Shown one piece after another: positions 1 through 9,069 of a stretch of 64,000 nt of DNA. The notes beneath the pieces are model-generated. The model was given only the letters and a program-made list of their open reading frames with translations, had not been told where the DNA came from and searched no databases. The stretch comes from Motiliproteus sp. SC1-56 (GTDB taxonomy: Bacteria > Pseudomonadota > Gammaproteobacteria > Pseudomonadales > Balneatricaceae), in NCBI RefSeq assembly GCF_017309075.1, contig NZ_JAEMGS010000007.1, forward strand, positions 62,001 to 126,000. The letters are read 5' to 3'. Each line of letters begins with the position of its first letter. Positions within the stretch are counted from its first letter, which is position 1. A program made the translations under genes and the position numbers.

Positions 1-1611
1 GGTGGCGATCTCCGGGTCTGGGAAGCTGTTGTAGGCCCGCTGCAGGTATTCGAGCGCCTTGTCGTAGTTGCCCAGGTTGTAGTAAGCCCAGCCCATGCTG
101 TCGAGGATGGCGGGATCGTCGGGTTTAATGGCCAGGGCCCGTTCGATCAGGGCCAGGGCTTCTTCATGGCGGTCGGTGTGGTCGGTGAGGCTGTATCCCA
201 GGGCGTTGAGGGCGGTGGCATTGTCCGGGTCCAGTTCCAGCAGGTAGCGCAGGTCGGACTCCAATAGTTCCAGATCGCCCTGCTTTTCTCCGAGCAGGGC
301 CCGGCTGTAGCGCAGGCGGACGTTGTCCGGGTGGGTTTCCAGCGCCTGGTCAAGCAGCGCCATCGCCTGGTGGTCGAAGTCACGCTCGATCAGCCAGCTC
401 GACTCCAGGGCGTAGAGAGTGGGAGCGGCATCGGGGAACTGCTGTCGCGCCTGGGACATGATCTGGCCCAGGCGTGGCTGGGCCTGGGGCTGGTCCAGGA
501 TTTTGACAACCTCGGCATAGCTCGGAAGAAAATAGGTGGACTCGGTGACCTGCAGGTAGTGCTCCAGGGCGTTCTCGGCCTCGCCTTGCTGCTGGTCGAT
601 GCGGCCCAGGTAGTAATGCAGGGTGCTGCTCATCCCGACCTGCTCGGCAAGGCTGCTGAAGTAGGCTTCGCTGGTGTCGAGCTGGTTGTGCTCGAGCATC
701 AGTGCGCCGAGGTAGAAGTGCAGGTTGTGGTCTCTTGGGTAGCGTGTCAGGAGTTGATCGGCCTGCTGCTCGGCTAGCGGGTACTGGCCCTTTTCCAGCA
801 GCAGTCGCGTATAAAGGGTGCGCATCTGCTTGTGATCGCGTCTTTCCAGCTCCTCGCGCAGGTGGCCAAGGGCCGTGTCCAGGTGGCCGGATTTGCTCTG
901 CAGGTCGGCCTCCAGCAGGATGGCCCGGTCAAGGGCGGGATCCTGTTCCAGTGCCTGCTGGGCCAGCGCCAGGGCGCCGGGAATGTCCCCTTGGTGCTGG
1001 ATCATCACCGCCTTGACGTAAAGCAGGGGGGCCAGGGGCTCAACGGCCAGCATCCTGTCGATCTGCACTACGTAGGCCGCCCGCTCCTCGTCGCTCATCT
1101 GTTGCGCCTGGTTCGCCAGGGCATCGATGGCCCGCAGGTCGTCTCCCTCCAGCACCTTTTCCAGCATGGGCAGGGCCTTCTCGCGGTCGCCGCGCAAAAT
1201 CAGCTCGGTGGCGGCGAAACCGTAGGGGGTCGGGTTGTCCGGTTCGACGTCGATCCACAGCAGGGCGGCTTTGAGCAGCGCTTCGCGGTTGCGGGCCTGT
1301 CCAGCGAGCTGCAGGGCGCGTTTGATAACGCCCAGGTCGCGGGTCTGCTCGGCCTGCTCCAGGTAGTTGCCCAGGCTGACGCCGGTCAGCCCCCGGGAGG
1401 CGGCCATTTCTGCCACCATCAGGGAGTAGAGGGTCGCGGGCTTGAAACTACCGGTGGTGGCGGGCGGTGCCTTGGCTGTCGCAGCCGGCTTGGGCGTCTG
1501 CGTGGCTTGGGGAGGGGGGGAGGCCTCGTGAGAGGCGCAACCGGCCAGAGCCAGGGTCAGGGCGCCGGTGGCGAGGGTAAAGCAATGATGGGTCTTGGTT
1601 ATTTGCGGCAA
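1..1611 (-). CDS. TPR-repeat outer-membrane lipoprotein (partial)
   Basis: At least 537 codons are read on the minus strand and the C-terminus lies beyond the left edge. The N-terminus has a lipoprotein signal: a hydrophobic stretch ending in a lipobox-like L-A-G-C near residue 23, then a Pro/Ala/Thr-rich linker. The rest is helical and shows TPR-like periodicity; the clearest units (DNVRLRYSRALL, ILDSMGWAYYNLGNYDKALEYL) are near the edge. A TTG at 1609-1611 with GGGGA about 10 nt upstream is the best start I can find; no ATG is available in this frame. It is divergent from hemA, the arrangement known for a TPR protein in pseudomonads. It is probably a periplasm-facing scaffold. The partner is unknown. 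Confidence 0.8.
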   Translation of the reverse strand, partial: MPQITKTHHCFTLATGALTLALAGCASHEASPPPQATQTPKPAATAKAPPATTGSFKPATLYSLMVAEMAASRGLTGVSLGNYLEQAEQTRDLGVIKRALQLAGQARNREALLKAALLWIDVEPDNPTPYGFAATELILRGDREKALPMLEKVLEGDDLRAIDALANQAQQMSDEERAAYVVQIDRMLAVEPLAPLLYVKAVMIQHQGDIPGALALAQQALEQDPALDRAILLEADLQSKSGHLDTALGHLREELERRDHKQMRTLYTRLLLEKGQYPLAEQQADQLLTRYPRDHNLHFYLGALMLEHNQLDTSEAYFSSLAEQVGMSSTLHYYLGRIDQQQGEAENALEHYLQVTESTYFLPSYAEVVKILDQPQAQPRLGQIMSQARQQFPDAAPTLYALESSWLIERDFDHQAMALLDQALETHPDNVRLRYSRALLGEKQGDLELLESDLRYLLELDPDNATALNALGYSLTDHTDRHEEALALIERALAIKPDDPAILDSMGWAYYNLGNYDKALEYLQRAYNSFPDPEIAT

Positions 1612-1731
1612 AATGGAGCATTCCCCGTTAAAGTAGAGCCTTACTATAAAGCAGCAGCGACCCGAATGTCAGGCCGCTGCGGGGCGTCGGAAGCGGTATT
1701 ATTGTTTGGCGCTGAGAAATAGACCCTCGTT

Positions 1732-1760
1732 TTCAATATTCGCTCAATTAAAGTTATCAT
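1732..1760 (+). promoter_or_regulatory. Candidate sigma-70 promoter for hemA
   Basis: TTCAAT (1732-1737) and TATCAT (1755-1760) are separated by 17 bp in a locally AT-rich stretch before hemA. The -10 matches the consensus at 5 of 6 positions; the -35 is weak. No other candidate was evident in the divergent gap. Confidence 0.4.
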
Positions 1761-1796
1761 TACGCGCTTGTTTGATCTGGAGACGTGAAACCCCCG

Positions 1797-3074
1797 ATGG
1801 CGCTGCTCGCTTTAGGCATCAATCATAAAACTGCGTCGGTGGACGTGCGCGAAAAGGTCTCCTTTGCGCCTGAGCAAATGGAGGCGGCGCTGATCCAGGC
1901 CAGCAGCTTCGCGAATGTCGGCGAGGTGGCCATTCTATCTACCTGCAACCGTACCGAACTCTACTGCTCCGCGGAGCAGGCGGGAAGCCGGCAGTTGCTG
2001 GAGTGGATGGGGGAATACCACGGCCTCGAGGTCAAGGACCTGGAGGCCTGCAGTTACTGTCACTGGGACGAAGCGGCGGTGCGACATATCATGCGCGTGG
2101 CCTGCGGCCTGGACTCGCTGGTGCTCGGCGAGCCGCAGATTCTGGGGCAGCTGAAGTCCTCGTACGCGGTGGCGCAGGCCGCCAACTCCGTGCGGGCCGA
2201 GCTGGGGCAGGTCTTTCAGTACGCGTTTTCCGTCGCCAAGCAGGTGCGCACCCAGACCGCGATCGGCGAGAACCCGGTATCCGTCGCCTATGCCGCCGTC
2301 AGCCTAGCCCAGCATATTTTTGCTGACCTCAGCGAGAGCCGCGCGCTGTTGATCGGGGCCGGCGAGACCGTTGACCTGGTGGCCCGTCACCTCAAGCAGG
2401 CCGGGATTCGTGAGCTGGTGGTGGCCAACCGGACCCTGGCCCGGGCCCAGGCCCTGGCCGAACAGTTCGATGCCAAGGCGGTGCTGCTCGCCGATATCCC
2501 CGAGGCACTGGAGAAAGCCGATATCGTGATCTCCTCCACCGCCGCGCCCCTGCCCATCCTGGGCAAAGGGATGGTGGAGCGGGCGCTGAAAAAGCGCAAG
2601 CACCGGCCCATGTTCATGGTGGACATTGCCGTGCCCCGGGATATCGAGCCGGAAGTGGAAGAGCTCTCCGACGTCTACCTCTACAGCGTGGACGATTTGC
2701 GCGAGGTGATCGAGGAGAACGTCAAGTCCCGCGAGACCGCGGCCCGTGAGGCCGAGGCGCTGATCGACCAGGGCGTGATCCAGTTCATGGAGCAGATGCG
2801 CTCGCGGGGCGCCGTGGACACGCTGCGGGCGTTGCGGGCCAAGGCTGAGCAGACGCGGGATCAGGAGCTGGCCAAGGCCCTCAAGCAGTTGAGCAAGGGG
2901 CAGGATCCGGAGAAGGTGCTGGCGCACCTAGCTCGGGGGCTGACCAACAAGTTTATCCATTCACCCAGCGTGCAGATGAAAAAGGCTTCGGCAGAAGGTC
3001 GCCAGGAGCTGCTGACGCTGACCCGGGAGCTGTTTGAGCTTCCTCCCGGCAATACCCCCGACGAGCCCCGATGA
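1797..3074 (+). CDS. hemA: Glutamyl-tRNA reductase
   Basis: It reduces glutamyl-tRNA(Glu) to glutamate-1-semialdehyde, the first committed step of tetrapyrrole synthesis by the C5 pathway. The 425-residue protein begins [12 protein letters not shown], the family N-terminus. The catalytic Cys falls at residue 50 in STCNRTE, the same number as in E. coli, which supports the ATG at 1797. An in-frame GTG lies at 1785, but GGAG at 1779-1782 is only 2 nt before it. A Rossmann NADPH motif ([16 protein letters not shown]) and a C-terminal helical dimerisation region are present. The stop overlaps the prfA start (ATGA), so translation is probably coupled. Confidence 0.97.
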   Translation: MALLALGINHKTASVDVREKVSFAPEQMEAALIQASSFANVGEVAILSTCNRTELYCSAEQAGSRQLLEWMGEYHGLEVKDLEACSYCHWDEAAVRHIMRVACGLDSLVLGEPQILGQLKSSYAVAQAANSVRAELGQVFQYAFSVAKQVRTQTAIGENPVSVAYAAVSLAQHIFADLSESRALLIGAGETVDLVARHLKQAGIRELVVANRTLARAQALAEQFDAKAVLLADIPEALEKADIVISSTAAPLPILGKGMVERALKKRKHRPMFMVDIAVPRDIEPEVEELSDVYLYSVDDLREVIEENVKSRETAAREAEALIDQGVIQFMEQMRSRGAVDTLRALRAKAEQTRDQELAKALKQLSKGQDPEKVLAHLARGLTNKFIHSPSVQMKKASAEGRQELLTLTRELFELPPGNTPDEPR

Positions 3075-4147
3075 AACCTTCGATTCTGAACAAACTGGAT
3101 ACCCTCAAGGACCGCTACGAGGAGCTGGCCGCGCTGCTCGGCGATGCCGAGGTGATCGCCGACCAGGCGCGCTTTCGCGATTATTCTAAGGAGTACGCCG
3201 AGCTTGAGCCGGTGGTGCAGAGCTTCGGCGAGTACCTGCAGGTGCAGGAAGACCAGGAGGCCGCCAGGGAGATGCAGGCGGATCCGGAGCTGCGGGAGAT
3301 GGCCGAGGAGGAGCTGAGAGAGGCCGGGGCGCGTCAGGCAGGCCTGGAGGCGGAGCTGCAGCGCTTGCTGCTGCCCAAGGACCCCAACGACAGCCACAAC
3401 ACTTTTCTGGAGATTCGCGCCGGCACCGGCGGCGACGAGGCCGCCATCTTCGCCGGCGACCTGTTCCGTATGTATTCCAAGTATGCCGAGAAGCAGGGCT
3501 GGCGCATCGAGGTGATCAGCGAGAGCCCCGGCGAGCACGGCGGTTACAAGGAGATCATCACCCGGGTGGTGGGCAAGGATGTCTACTCCCGGCTCAAGTT
3601 CGAGTCCGGTGCTCACCGGGTGCAGCGGGTGCCGGAAACCGAGTCCCAGGGGCGCATCCATACCTCGGCCTGTACCGTGGCGATCATGCCGGAAGTTGAG
3701 ACCACGGATGCCGTGGATATCAACAAGAACGATCTGCGTATCGACACCTTCCGCGCTTCCGGTGCCGGGGGCCAGCACGTCAACAAGACCGACTCGGCGA
3801 TCCGCATCACCCACCTGCCCACCGGGATCGTGGTGGAGTGCCAGGAAGAGCGCTCCCAGCACAAGAACCGGGCCAAGGCGATGTCGCTGCTGGCATCGCG
3901 CATTCTCGCCGGCATCCAGGCGCAGCAGGCCGCCGACCAGGCTGATGCCCGCAAGAGCCTGGTGGGCAGTGGCGACCGATCGGAGCGGATCCGCACCTAC
4001 AACTTTCCCCAGGGGCGGGTTACCGATCATCGCATCAACCTGACCCTCTACAAGCTGCCCGAGGTGATGGAGGGTGAGCTGGACGCGGTGGTCGACCCGC
4101 TGGTGCAGGAGTACCAGGCGGACCAGCTGGCCGCCATGGGCGACTGA
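3071..4147 (+). CDS. prfA: Peptide chain release factor 1
   Basis: RF1 reads UAA and UAG stop codons and triggers peptidyl-tRNA hydrolysis on the ribosome. The 358-residue length is normal. The GGQ motif is present in [14 protein letters not shown], and the codon-recognition PxT motif reads P-E-T in [15 protein letters not shown]. It overlaps hemA by 4 nt and is followed after 9 nt by prmC, which methylates the GGQ glutamine. RF1 matters here because the sulfatase pseudogene in this window carries a TAG that RF1 would read as stop. Confidence 0.97.
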   Translation: MKPSILNKLDTLKDRYEELAALLGDAEVIADQARFRDYSKEYAELEPVVQSFGEYLQVQEDQEAAREMQADPELREMAEEELREAGARQAGLEAELQRLLLPKDPNDSHNTFLEIRAGTGGDEAAIFAGDLFRMYSKYAEKQGWRIEVISESPGEHGGYKEIITRVVGKDVYSRLKFESGAHRVQRVPETESQGRIHTSACTVAIMPEVETTDAVDINKNDLRIDTFRASGAGGQHVNKTDSAIRITHLPTGIVVECQEERSQHKNRAKAMSLLASRILAGIQAQQAADQADARKSLVGSGDRSERIRTYNFPQGRVTDHRINLTLYKLPEVMEGELDAVVDPLVQEYQADQLAAMGD

Positions 4148-4156
4148 TCCGGCATC

Positions 4157-4993
4157 ATGGCCCTGCGCATCGACGAGGCCCTGGCGCGCGCCGGCGAACT
4201 GGCCGAGATCAGCGACACGCCCTTGCTTGATACCCAGTTGCTGCTCGAGCACTGCCTCGACTGCAGCCGGGCCTATCTCTATACCTGGCCCGAGCGAGCG
4301 CTGAGTGCGCCCCAGGCCGCAGCCTTTGAAGCCCTGCTGGCCCGGCGCCTGCAGGGCGAGCCTGTCGCCCATATTCTCGGTTGCCGCGATTTCTGGACCC
4401 TGACCCTGGAGGTGAACCCCTCCACCCTGATTCCAAGGCCGGATACCGAGCGCCTGGTGGAGCTGGGGCTCGAGCGGCTCTCCGCGGCCCCGGCCCGGGT
4501 GGCGGACCTCGGCACCGGTACCGGCGCCATTGCCCTGGCGCTGGCCAGTGAGCGTCCCGCCTGGTCGATTACCGCGGTGGAGCGGGACAGCGCCGCCCTG
4601 GCCTTGGCCGAGCGCAACCGCGAGCGCCTGGGGTATGACAACGTGGAGGTGGTGGCCGGCTCCTGGTGCGAGCCTCTTGAGGGGCGCTATGCGATGATTC
4701 TCAGCAACCCCCCGTATATTGACGCCGCTGATCCACACCTGACCCAAGGGGACGTGCGCTTCGAGCCGCGCTCGGCGCTGGTGGCCCCCGAGGCGGGCCT
4801 GGGGGCAATTCGCACCATCGCCACCCAGGCATTGGACTGCCTCGAAGAGGCGGGCTGGCTGCTGTTTGAGCACGGTTACGACCAGGGGCCGCGGGTGGCG
4901 GAACTGCTGCGGGGGCTCGGCTACCGGCAGGTAGCCACATACCAGGACCTCGGGGGTAACGATCGGGTCACCCTGGGGCGACGAGGAACCTGA
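4157..4993 (+). CDS. prmC: Release factor glutamine N5-methyltransferase
   Basis: It is an S-adenosylmethionine-dependent enzyme that methylates the Gln of the GGQ motif of release factors. The 278-residue protein has the N-terminal helical domain, the SAM-binding motif VADLGTGTGAIALALA and the substrate-binding NPPY motif (SNPPYIDA). It lies directly after its substrate gene prfA, the classic pairing, and 4 nt before moeB. Nothing unusual was seen. Confidence 0.96.
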   Translation: MALRIDEALARAGELAEISDTPLLDTQLLLEHCLDCSRAYLYTWPERALSAPQAAAFEALLARRLQGEPVAHILGCRDFWTLTLEVNPSTLIPRPDTERLVELGLERLSAAPARVADLGTGTGAIALALASERPAWSITAVERDSAALALAERNRERLGYDNVEVVAGSWCEPLEGRYAMILSNPPYIDAADPHLTQGDVRFEPRSALVAPEAGLGAIRTIATQALDCLEEAGWLLFEHGYDQGPRVAELLRGLGYRQVATYQDLGGNDRVTLGRRGT

Positions 4994-4997
4994 ATTT

Positions 4998-5765
4998 ATG
5001 ATGACCGACGATCAGTTGTTGCGCTACAGCCGTCAGATTATGCTGCCGGCCCTGGATGTGGCCGGCCAGGAAAAGCTGCTGGCCGCCCGGGTGCTGGTGG
5101 TGGGGTTGGGCGGGTTGGGCTCGCCGGTGGCTATCTACCTCGCCGCCGCCGGCATCGGTCACCTGGTACTGGCCGATTTTGACCGGGTCGACCTCTCCAA
5201 CCTGCAGCGCCAGATCGTCCACAGTAGCGCTGACATCGGCCGTCCCAAGGTGGCCTCGGCCCGGGACAGCCTGTTGGCCCTCAATCCTTCGATAGCGGTC
5301 ACCGTGCTGGACCGCAAACTCGAAGGGGCCGACCTGGCCGAGCAGGTGGCGCAGGCCGATGCGGTGGTGGACTGCACCGACAATTTCAGCGTCCGCTTCG
5401 CTCTGAATGCCGCCTGCGTGGCGGCCGCCAAACCCTTGATTTCGGGCGCCGCGATCCGAATGGAGGGGCAGGTTTCGGTGTTTGACACACGCGACCCCGC
5501 CAGCCCCTGCTATCGTTGCCTTTACCAGGAGGGCGACGACAGCCAGCTGACCTGTTCGGAGAGCGGCGTGATCGCCCCTCTGGTGGGGATGATTGGAACC
5601 ACCCAGGCCCTGGAAACTCTCAAGGTAGTGGCCGGCTTCGGGCGCCCCCTAGTCGGGCGTGTGCTGCTGCTGGATGCGTACACCCTGGAGTGGCGTAGCC
5701 TCAAGTTACGTCCTGACCCGGCCTGCCCGGTCTGTGGAGAACAACGCCATGCACCTGCAGTATGA
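4998..5765 (+). CDS. moeB: MoeB/ThiF-family sulfur-carrier adenylyltransferase
   Basis: This E1-like enzyme adenylates the C-terminal glycine of a sulfur-carrier protein, MoaD for molybdopterin or possibly ThiS. The 255-residue protein has the nucleotide-binding motif VVGLGGLGSPVAIYL, the conserved FDRVDLSNLQRQI segment, DCTDNF, and two CxxC pairs (CYRC and CPVC) for structural zinc. It has no C-terminal rhodanese domain. A second ATG follows immediately, so the start may be 3 nt later. prmC-moeB is a common gammaproteobacterial order. MoeB and ThiF are hard to separate by sequence; MoeB is favoured by context. Confidence 0.88.
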   Translation: MMTDDQLLRYSRQIMLPALDVAGQEKLLAARVLVVGLGGLGSPVAIYLAAAGIGHLVLADFDRVDLSNLQRQIVHSSADIGRPKVASARDSLLALNPSIAVTVLDRKLEGADLAEQVAQADAVVDCTDNFSVRFALNAACVAAAKPLISGAAIRMEGQVSVFDTRDPASPCYRCLYQEGDDSQLTCSESGVIAPLVGMIGTTQALETLKVVAGFGRPLVGRVLLLDAYTLEWRSLKLRPDPACPVCGEQRHAPAV

Positions 5766-6183
5766 CGACGACGACCTCAGGGAGGTGCTGACCTCCACCC
5801 GCACCATTGCCATGGTGGGGGCAAGCCCCGACCCCCAGCGTGACAGCCACCGGGTGATGGCCTACCTGCAGGCCCGCGGCTACCGGGTGATTCCGGTCAA
5901 CCCCGGTTGCGCCGGCGACGAGGTGCTGGGGGAGCGGGTATTCGCCAGCCTGGAAGACATTCCCGCCAGCGTGTCGGTGGACATGGTGGACGTTTTTCGC
6001 CGCTCCGAGGCGGTGCCGGAAATCTGCGAATCGGCGATCCGTCTCGGCGCCAAAACGCTCTGGCTGCAACTGGGGGTGGTTCACGGCCCCGCTGCACGGC
6101 GGGCTCGCGAGTACGGTCTCAACGTCGTGATGGACCGCTGCCCCAAGATCGATATTCCGCGCCTGGGCCTGGAAGAGGCGTGA
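5749..6183 (+). CDS. CoA-binding domain protein (YccU family)
   Basis: This 144-residue protein is a stand-alone Rossmann-type CoA-binding domain, as in YccU and the N-terminus of succinyl-CoA synthetase alpha. Visible signatures are IAMVGASPDPQRDSHRVM near the N-terminus, YRVIPVNPG and the C-terminal MDRCPKID. The family's substrate is not established. The start at 5749 lies 17 nt inside moeB, implying translational coupling. luxS follows 54 nt later. Confidence 0.88.
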   Translation: MHLQYDDDDLREVLTSTRTIAMVGASPDPQRDSHRVMAYLQARGYRVIPVNPGCAGDEVLGERVFASLEDIPASVSVDMVDVFRRSEAVPEICESAIRLGAKTLWLQLGVVHGPAARRAREYGLNVVMDRCPKIDIPRLGLEEA

Positions 6184-6237
6184 CGCCAGCTCCGTTTCTC
6201 GCAAGCCTTTGAAGGCGCGTTCACCAAGGAGTTTACA

Positions 6238-6750
6238 ATGCCTTTGCTTGACAGCTTTACCGTAGACCACACCCGCATGAACGCTCCCGCCGTGCGGGTG
6301 GCCAAGACCATGACCACCCCTGGCGGTGATACCATCACGGTGTTCGACCTGCGCTTTTGCGTGCCCAACGAGGAGCTTCTTAGCGAGAAGGGGATCCATA
6401 CCCTGGAGCACCTCTTTGCAGGCTTTATCCGCCAGCACCTCAACGGCAACGGGGTGGAGATCATCGACGTGTCCCCCATGGGCTGCCGCACCGGCTTCTA
6501 CATGAGCCTGATCGGCACTCCGGATGAGCAGCGCGTGGCCGACGCCTGGATGGCGGCCATGGAGGATGTGCTGCAGGTCCAGAGCCAGCGTGATATTCCC
6601 GAGCTCAACGAGTACCAGTGCGGCACCTATCGCATGCACTCGCTGGAGGAGGCGCAGAAAATTGCCCGTGCTATCAAGGAGCGGGGCGTTGGGGTGAACA
6701 GTAACGCCGAACTCAAACTGGACCCCAAGTTCCTCGAAGCCCACTCCTGA
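6238..6750 (+). CDS. luxS: S-ribosylhomocysteine lyase (autoinducer-2 synthase)
   Basis: LuxS cleaves S-ribosylhomocysteine to homocysteine and DPD, the precursor of AI-2, and completes the activated methyl cycle. The 170-residue protein has the metal site H54-T-L-E-H58 plus C128 in QCGTYRMHS, and the catalytic C83 in [14 protein letters not shown] precedes the ATG by about 7 nt. It lies at the end of the hemA-prfA-prmC-moeB run, separated by 54 nt from the CoA-binding gene. I see no terminator between them. No Pfs or LuxPQ-type genes are in the window, so signalling cannot be judged. Confidence 0.96.
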   Translation: MPLLDSFTVDHTRMNAPAVRVAKTMTTPGGDTITVFDLRFCVPNEELLSEKGIHTLEHLFAGFIRQHLNGNGVEIIDVSPMGCRTGFYMSLIGTPDEQRVADAWMAAMEDVLQVQSQRDIPELNEYQCGTYRMHSLEEAQKIARAIKERGVGVNSNAELKLDPKFLEAHS

Positions 6751-6944
6751 ACCGGGCCCGGCGGCGGGCAGCCTTGATCGATGGTTAAGGCCGCCTGTCA
6801 TCGTGATGGCCCAATTTCCCCATTTAGCCCTTTAGCCGCTCGCCCGTTGCCAGATCACTGGTGAGACCCTGGTCAAAAAAAGGCCGCACGCTGCAAGTGG
6901 CTGGAAACCGTTGGCGGCTGGGACTTTTCCCACAGCGTACAACA

Positions 6945-6973
6945 GCTTTATCCACAGCTTCAGTGGATAAAGC
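6945..6973. repeat. Inverted pair of DnaA boxes forming an 11-bp palindrome
   Basis: A perfect 11-bp inverted repeat (6945-6955 and 6963-6973) is separated by 7 nt. The left arm contains a consensus DnaA box TTATCCACA (6948-6956), and the right arm contains the same box in opposite orientation with one mismatch (6962-6970). No T-run follows, so it is not an obvious terminator. It lies in the 392-bp space between luxS and the hydrolase gene (6751-7142), where I see no credible gene. Confidence 0.6.
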
Positions 6974-7142
6974 GCCCCGCTAGGTGCCATGCCTCGGCCT
7001 GGCAATAAGGCCGACATCTGGGCCTCCATGAGAAGTCCGTTTGCCCGCTGAGCCTCTCCGGCTAACGACGCCCTCCACAGCCTGCTGCGATTGCCTTGTG
7101 GCGGGGCTTTGTGGGGGTGAGTGGGTTTGCTGCGTCCGCGGC

Positions 7143-7769
7143 CTAGAAGGTGAGGATAAAACTGGCCATCCGCTCCGCGGCGTTTTCCAGGTGCCCGGCC
7201 TCGGTAAACCCTGACGTCTTACGGGGTTTGAAGCTGTGATCACCGTCTTCAAGGAAGTGGCAGCGCACTGCCGGGGAAAAGGGGTAGCTTTGAACCTCTT
7301 CGCGGCGCCCGAAGGTGTCGCGGCTGCCCTGCAGAATCAGGGTGGGCGTGCGGATAGACGCGAGGTGTTCGCCGCGAAACCGCTCGGGTTTGCCGGGCGG
7401 ATGAAACGGAAATCCCAGGCAGATCACGCCGGCGATGCCGAGCGTTTCGGCCTCCTCGGCGGCCAGCAGGCTGGCCACGCGCCCGCCCATGGATTTGCCG
7501 CCGATAATCAGTCGGTGACCGTCCCCCTGGGCGACCACCTGTTCGCGAAAGGCCTCGAGCAGGCGGGGAAGCCGGTCGGGGGGGCGCTTTTTACCGTCGT
7601 CGCGGCGTTTGACCATGTAGGGAAACTCAAAGCGGATCACCTGGATCCCGGCTTCCCCCAGGTTCTCAGCGACTACGTCCATAAAGGGGTGGTCCATCCC
7701 GGCCCCGGCACCGTGGGCGAAGATAAAGTGGTGGCTGGCACCTGCCGGGCCGTTGATCAGGGTTTGCAT
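7143..7769 (-). CDS. Alpha/beta hydrolase of the KANL3/Tex30 type
   Basis: The 208-residue protein has a compact alpha/beta-hydrolase core: HGAGAGMDHPFM (oxyanion region), nucleophile elbow GGKSMGGR, an acid in GSRDTFG, and a catalytic His in EDGDHSFKP. This pattern matches a small bacterial family related to Tex30/KANL3; the substrate is unknown. The start MQTLINGPAG is the first Met. It is the last gene of a minus-strand run starting with the DyP homologue, 40 nt after the ABM-fold gene. Confidence 0.83.
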   Translation of the reverse strand: MQTLINGPAGASHHFIFAHGAGAGMDHPFMDVVAENLGEAGIQVIRFEFPYMVKRRDDGKKRPPDRLPRLLEAFREQVVAQGDGHRLIIGGKSMGGRVASLLAAEEAETLGIAGVICLGFPFHPPGKPERFRGEHLASIRTPTLILQGSRDTFGRREEVQSYPFSPAVRCHFLEDGDHSFKPRKTSGFTEAGHLENAAERMASFILTF

Positions 7770-7809
7770 AGACGTGATCCTGTGGGTAGGGCGCGAAGTT
7801 CCGGCGGAC

Positions 7810-8127
7810 TCAACCTTTCTCCTGGCTCAGCACCGACTCAAAGCCCTCGAACCGGGGCGGGCCCAGGTAGATGCCCTTGGGGCTGGCGGCGTTGGCGTGA
7901 GCCTTTCGAAACGCCTCGGAACGGGTCCAGGCGTCAAAGGCGGCCTGACTCTCCCACTGGGTGTGGCTGGCATAAAGGGTATGGTCATCGCCGGTGGGGC
8001 CCCGAAGGAGGTTGAAGGCCTTGAAGCCCGGCACCTGGTCGAGGTGGGTCTCACGCTCGCGCCAGATCTTCTCGAAGGTCTCTTCTTCACCGTGCTTGAT
8101 CTGAAAGCGGTTCATGGCGATGTACAT
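7810..8127 (-). CDS. Antibiotic biosynthesis monooxygenase (ABM) fold protein
   Basis: This 105-residue protein matches the small dimeric ferredoxin-like ABM/IsdG fold: MYIAMNRFQIKHGEEETFEKIW, a GFKAFNLLRG strand and a W-x-S-x-x-AFDAWTRS helix. Family members include haem-degrading monooxygenases and quinol monooxygenases. The His and Trp positions do not decide between them. It follows the DyP homologue by 24 nt, so a haem-related role is possible but is inference. A GGAG-type ribosome-binding site precedes the ATG. Confidence 0.8.
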   Translation of the reverse strand: MYIAMNRFQIKHGEEETFEKIWRERETHLDQVPGFKAFNLLRGPTGDDHTLYASHTQWESQAAFDAWTRSEAFRKAHANAASPKGIYLGPPRFEGFESVLSQEKG

Positions 8128-8151
8128 GGGGTGCTCCTTTGCTTATCGGGA

Positions 8152-8994
8152 TCAGGGGTCAAGGGCCGACAGGTCGAGGCGCCCCTGATGCAGCGGCGGG
8201 CACCAGTAGTAGCTGCCGCTCAGGGGGCGGGAGTAGCGAAACAGGGAGGCGGGCAAGTGGTCCTCAAGACCGATCAGGCAGCGCAGCCGGGCCTCGAAAG
8301 CATCCAGGCTCTGGCCAAAGGCGATGAACACCAGGCCGGCTCGACGCCCCTCGATCCAAGGTTGTGAGCGGCGCAGCATCAGACGCTCGGGGGCGAAGTC
8401 TTCCTGCTTAGGCGCTGGAGCCCGGGGGGCTGCGGGCTCATCGGGCGCCTCTGGGGCCCTGTCACTCAGCGCGTCAAAACTGTCTAAGTCGTGCTGCCAC
8501 TGCTGGACCGCGACAAAGCTGGAGCCGGCCAGCCGTTCTGGAAGATGGGTGATTGCCGCCAGCACCGCCTCCTCGCCTTCGGGGTTTTCCAGGTCCTCCC
8601 CGTCGCCGGTGAGATCCAGCCCCGGGCCGAAACGAAAGCCCTCGATCGCAAGCTCAAGGGAGAGGTCTTCGTTCAGCTGCCGCTCGATCATCCGTCCCCG
8701 GTGCAGCAGTTCGCCCCGATCCTCTCCGCGCAGCCAGCACCAGAGGGCAAAGGGAGTGGAGGGAATATCGATGCCCCGGTGGCTTTGCGCGGGAAAGGGG
8801 CGTAATGGCTCGATGGTGCCGCCCAGGTGTTCCACCAGGGAACTGCCCAGCCCCACGACCAGCCGGTCGCCATCGGCCAGGCGTTCCAGGCGCGCCCGCA
8901 GGGTCTGGGTGGCCGCCTCGGGGCGCAGGGCGAAAAACAGGTAGCGGGAGCAGTCAGGGCGTGGCTCAAGAATACCGGGCTGGGCGAAACTCAT
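8152..8994 (-). CDS. DyP-type peroxidase homologue with degenerate active site
   Basis: The 280-residue protein aligns along its length with YfeX-type DyP peroxidases: N-terminal QPGILEPRP, QQWQHDLDSF in the middle and a C-terminal FRYSRPLSGSYYW. The catalytic GXXDG motif should read G-F-V-D-G before T-E-N-P. Here residues 130-138 read GDGEDLENP, so the Asp is Glu and the second Gly is Asp. The segment that normally carries the proximal haem His before the I-V-R-R strand (about residues 188-206) is Pro/Ala-rich and has no His. The frame is intact. It may be a non-enzymatic or non-haem derivative. Family assignment is firm; activity is doubtful. Confidence 0.85.
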   Translation of the reverse strand: MSFAQPGILEPRPDCSRYLFFALRPEAATQTLRARLERLADGDRLVVGLGSSLVEHLGGTIEPLRPFPAQSHRGIDIPSTPFALWCWLRGEDRGELLHRGRMIERQLNEDLSLELAIEGFRFGPGLDLTGDGEDLENPEGEEAVLAAITHLPERLAGSSFVAVQQWQHDLDSFDALSDRAPEAPDEPAAPRAPAPKQEDFAPERLMLRRSQPWIEGRRAGLVFIAFGQSLDAFEARLRCLIGLEDHLPASLFRYSRPLSGSYYWCPPLHQGRLDLSALDP

Positions 8995-9069
8995 AGGCGT
9001 TTCCCGTCGATGGCCAGGGGGGCGTGCCCAAAAGCTTAACCCAGCTGGCCCCGCTTGGCACCCGCCGGC

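Noticed and set aside
331-1722. Long plus-strand open frames opposite the TPR lipoprotein (331-777 and 832-1722)
   Set aside because: They are antisense shadows of a clearly recognisable TPR protein and have no domain or ribosome-binding site.
2861-4873. 670-codon minus-strand open frame over prfA and prmC
   Set aside because: It is antisense to two well-identified genes and is His/Gly/Leu-rich, as expected of GC-driven shadows.
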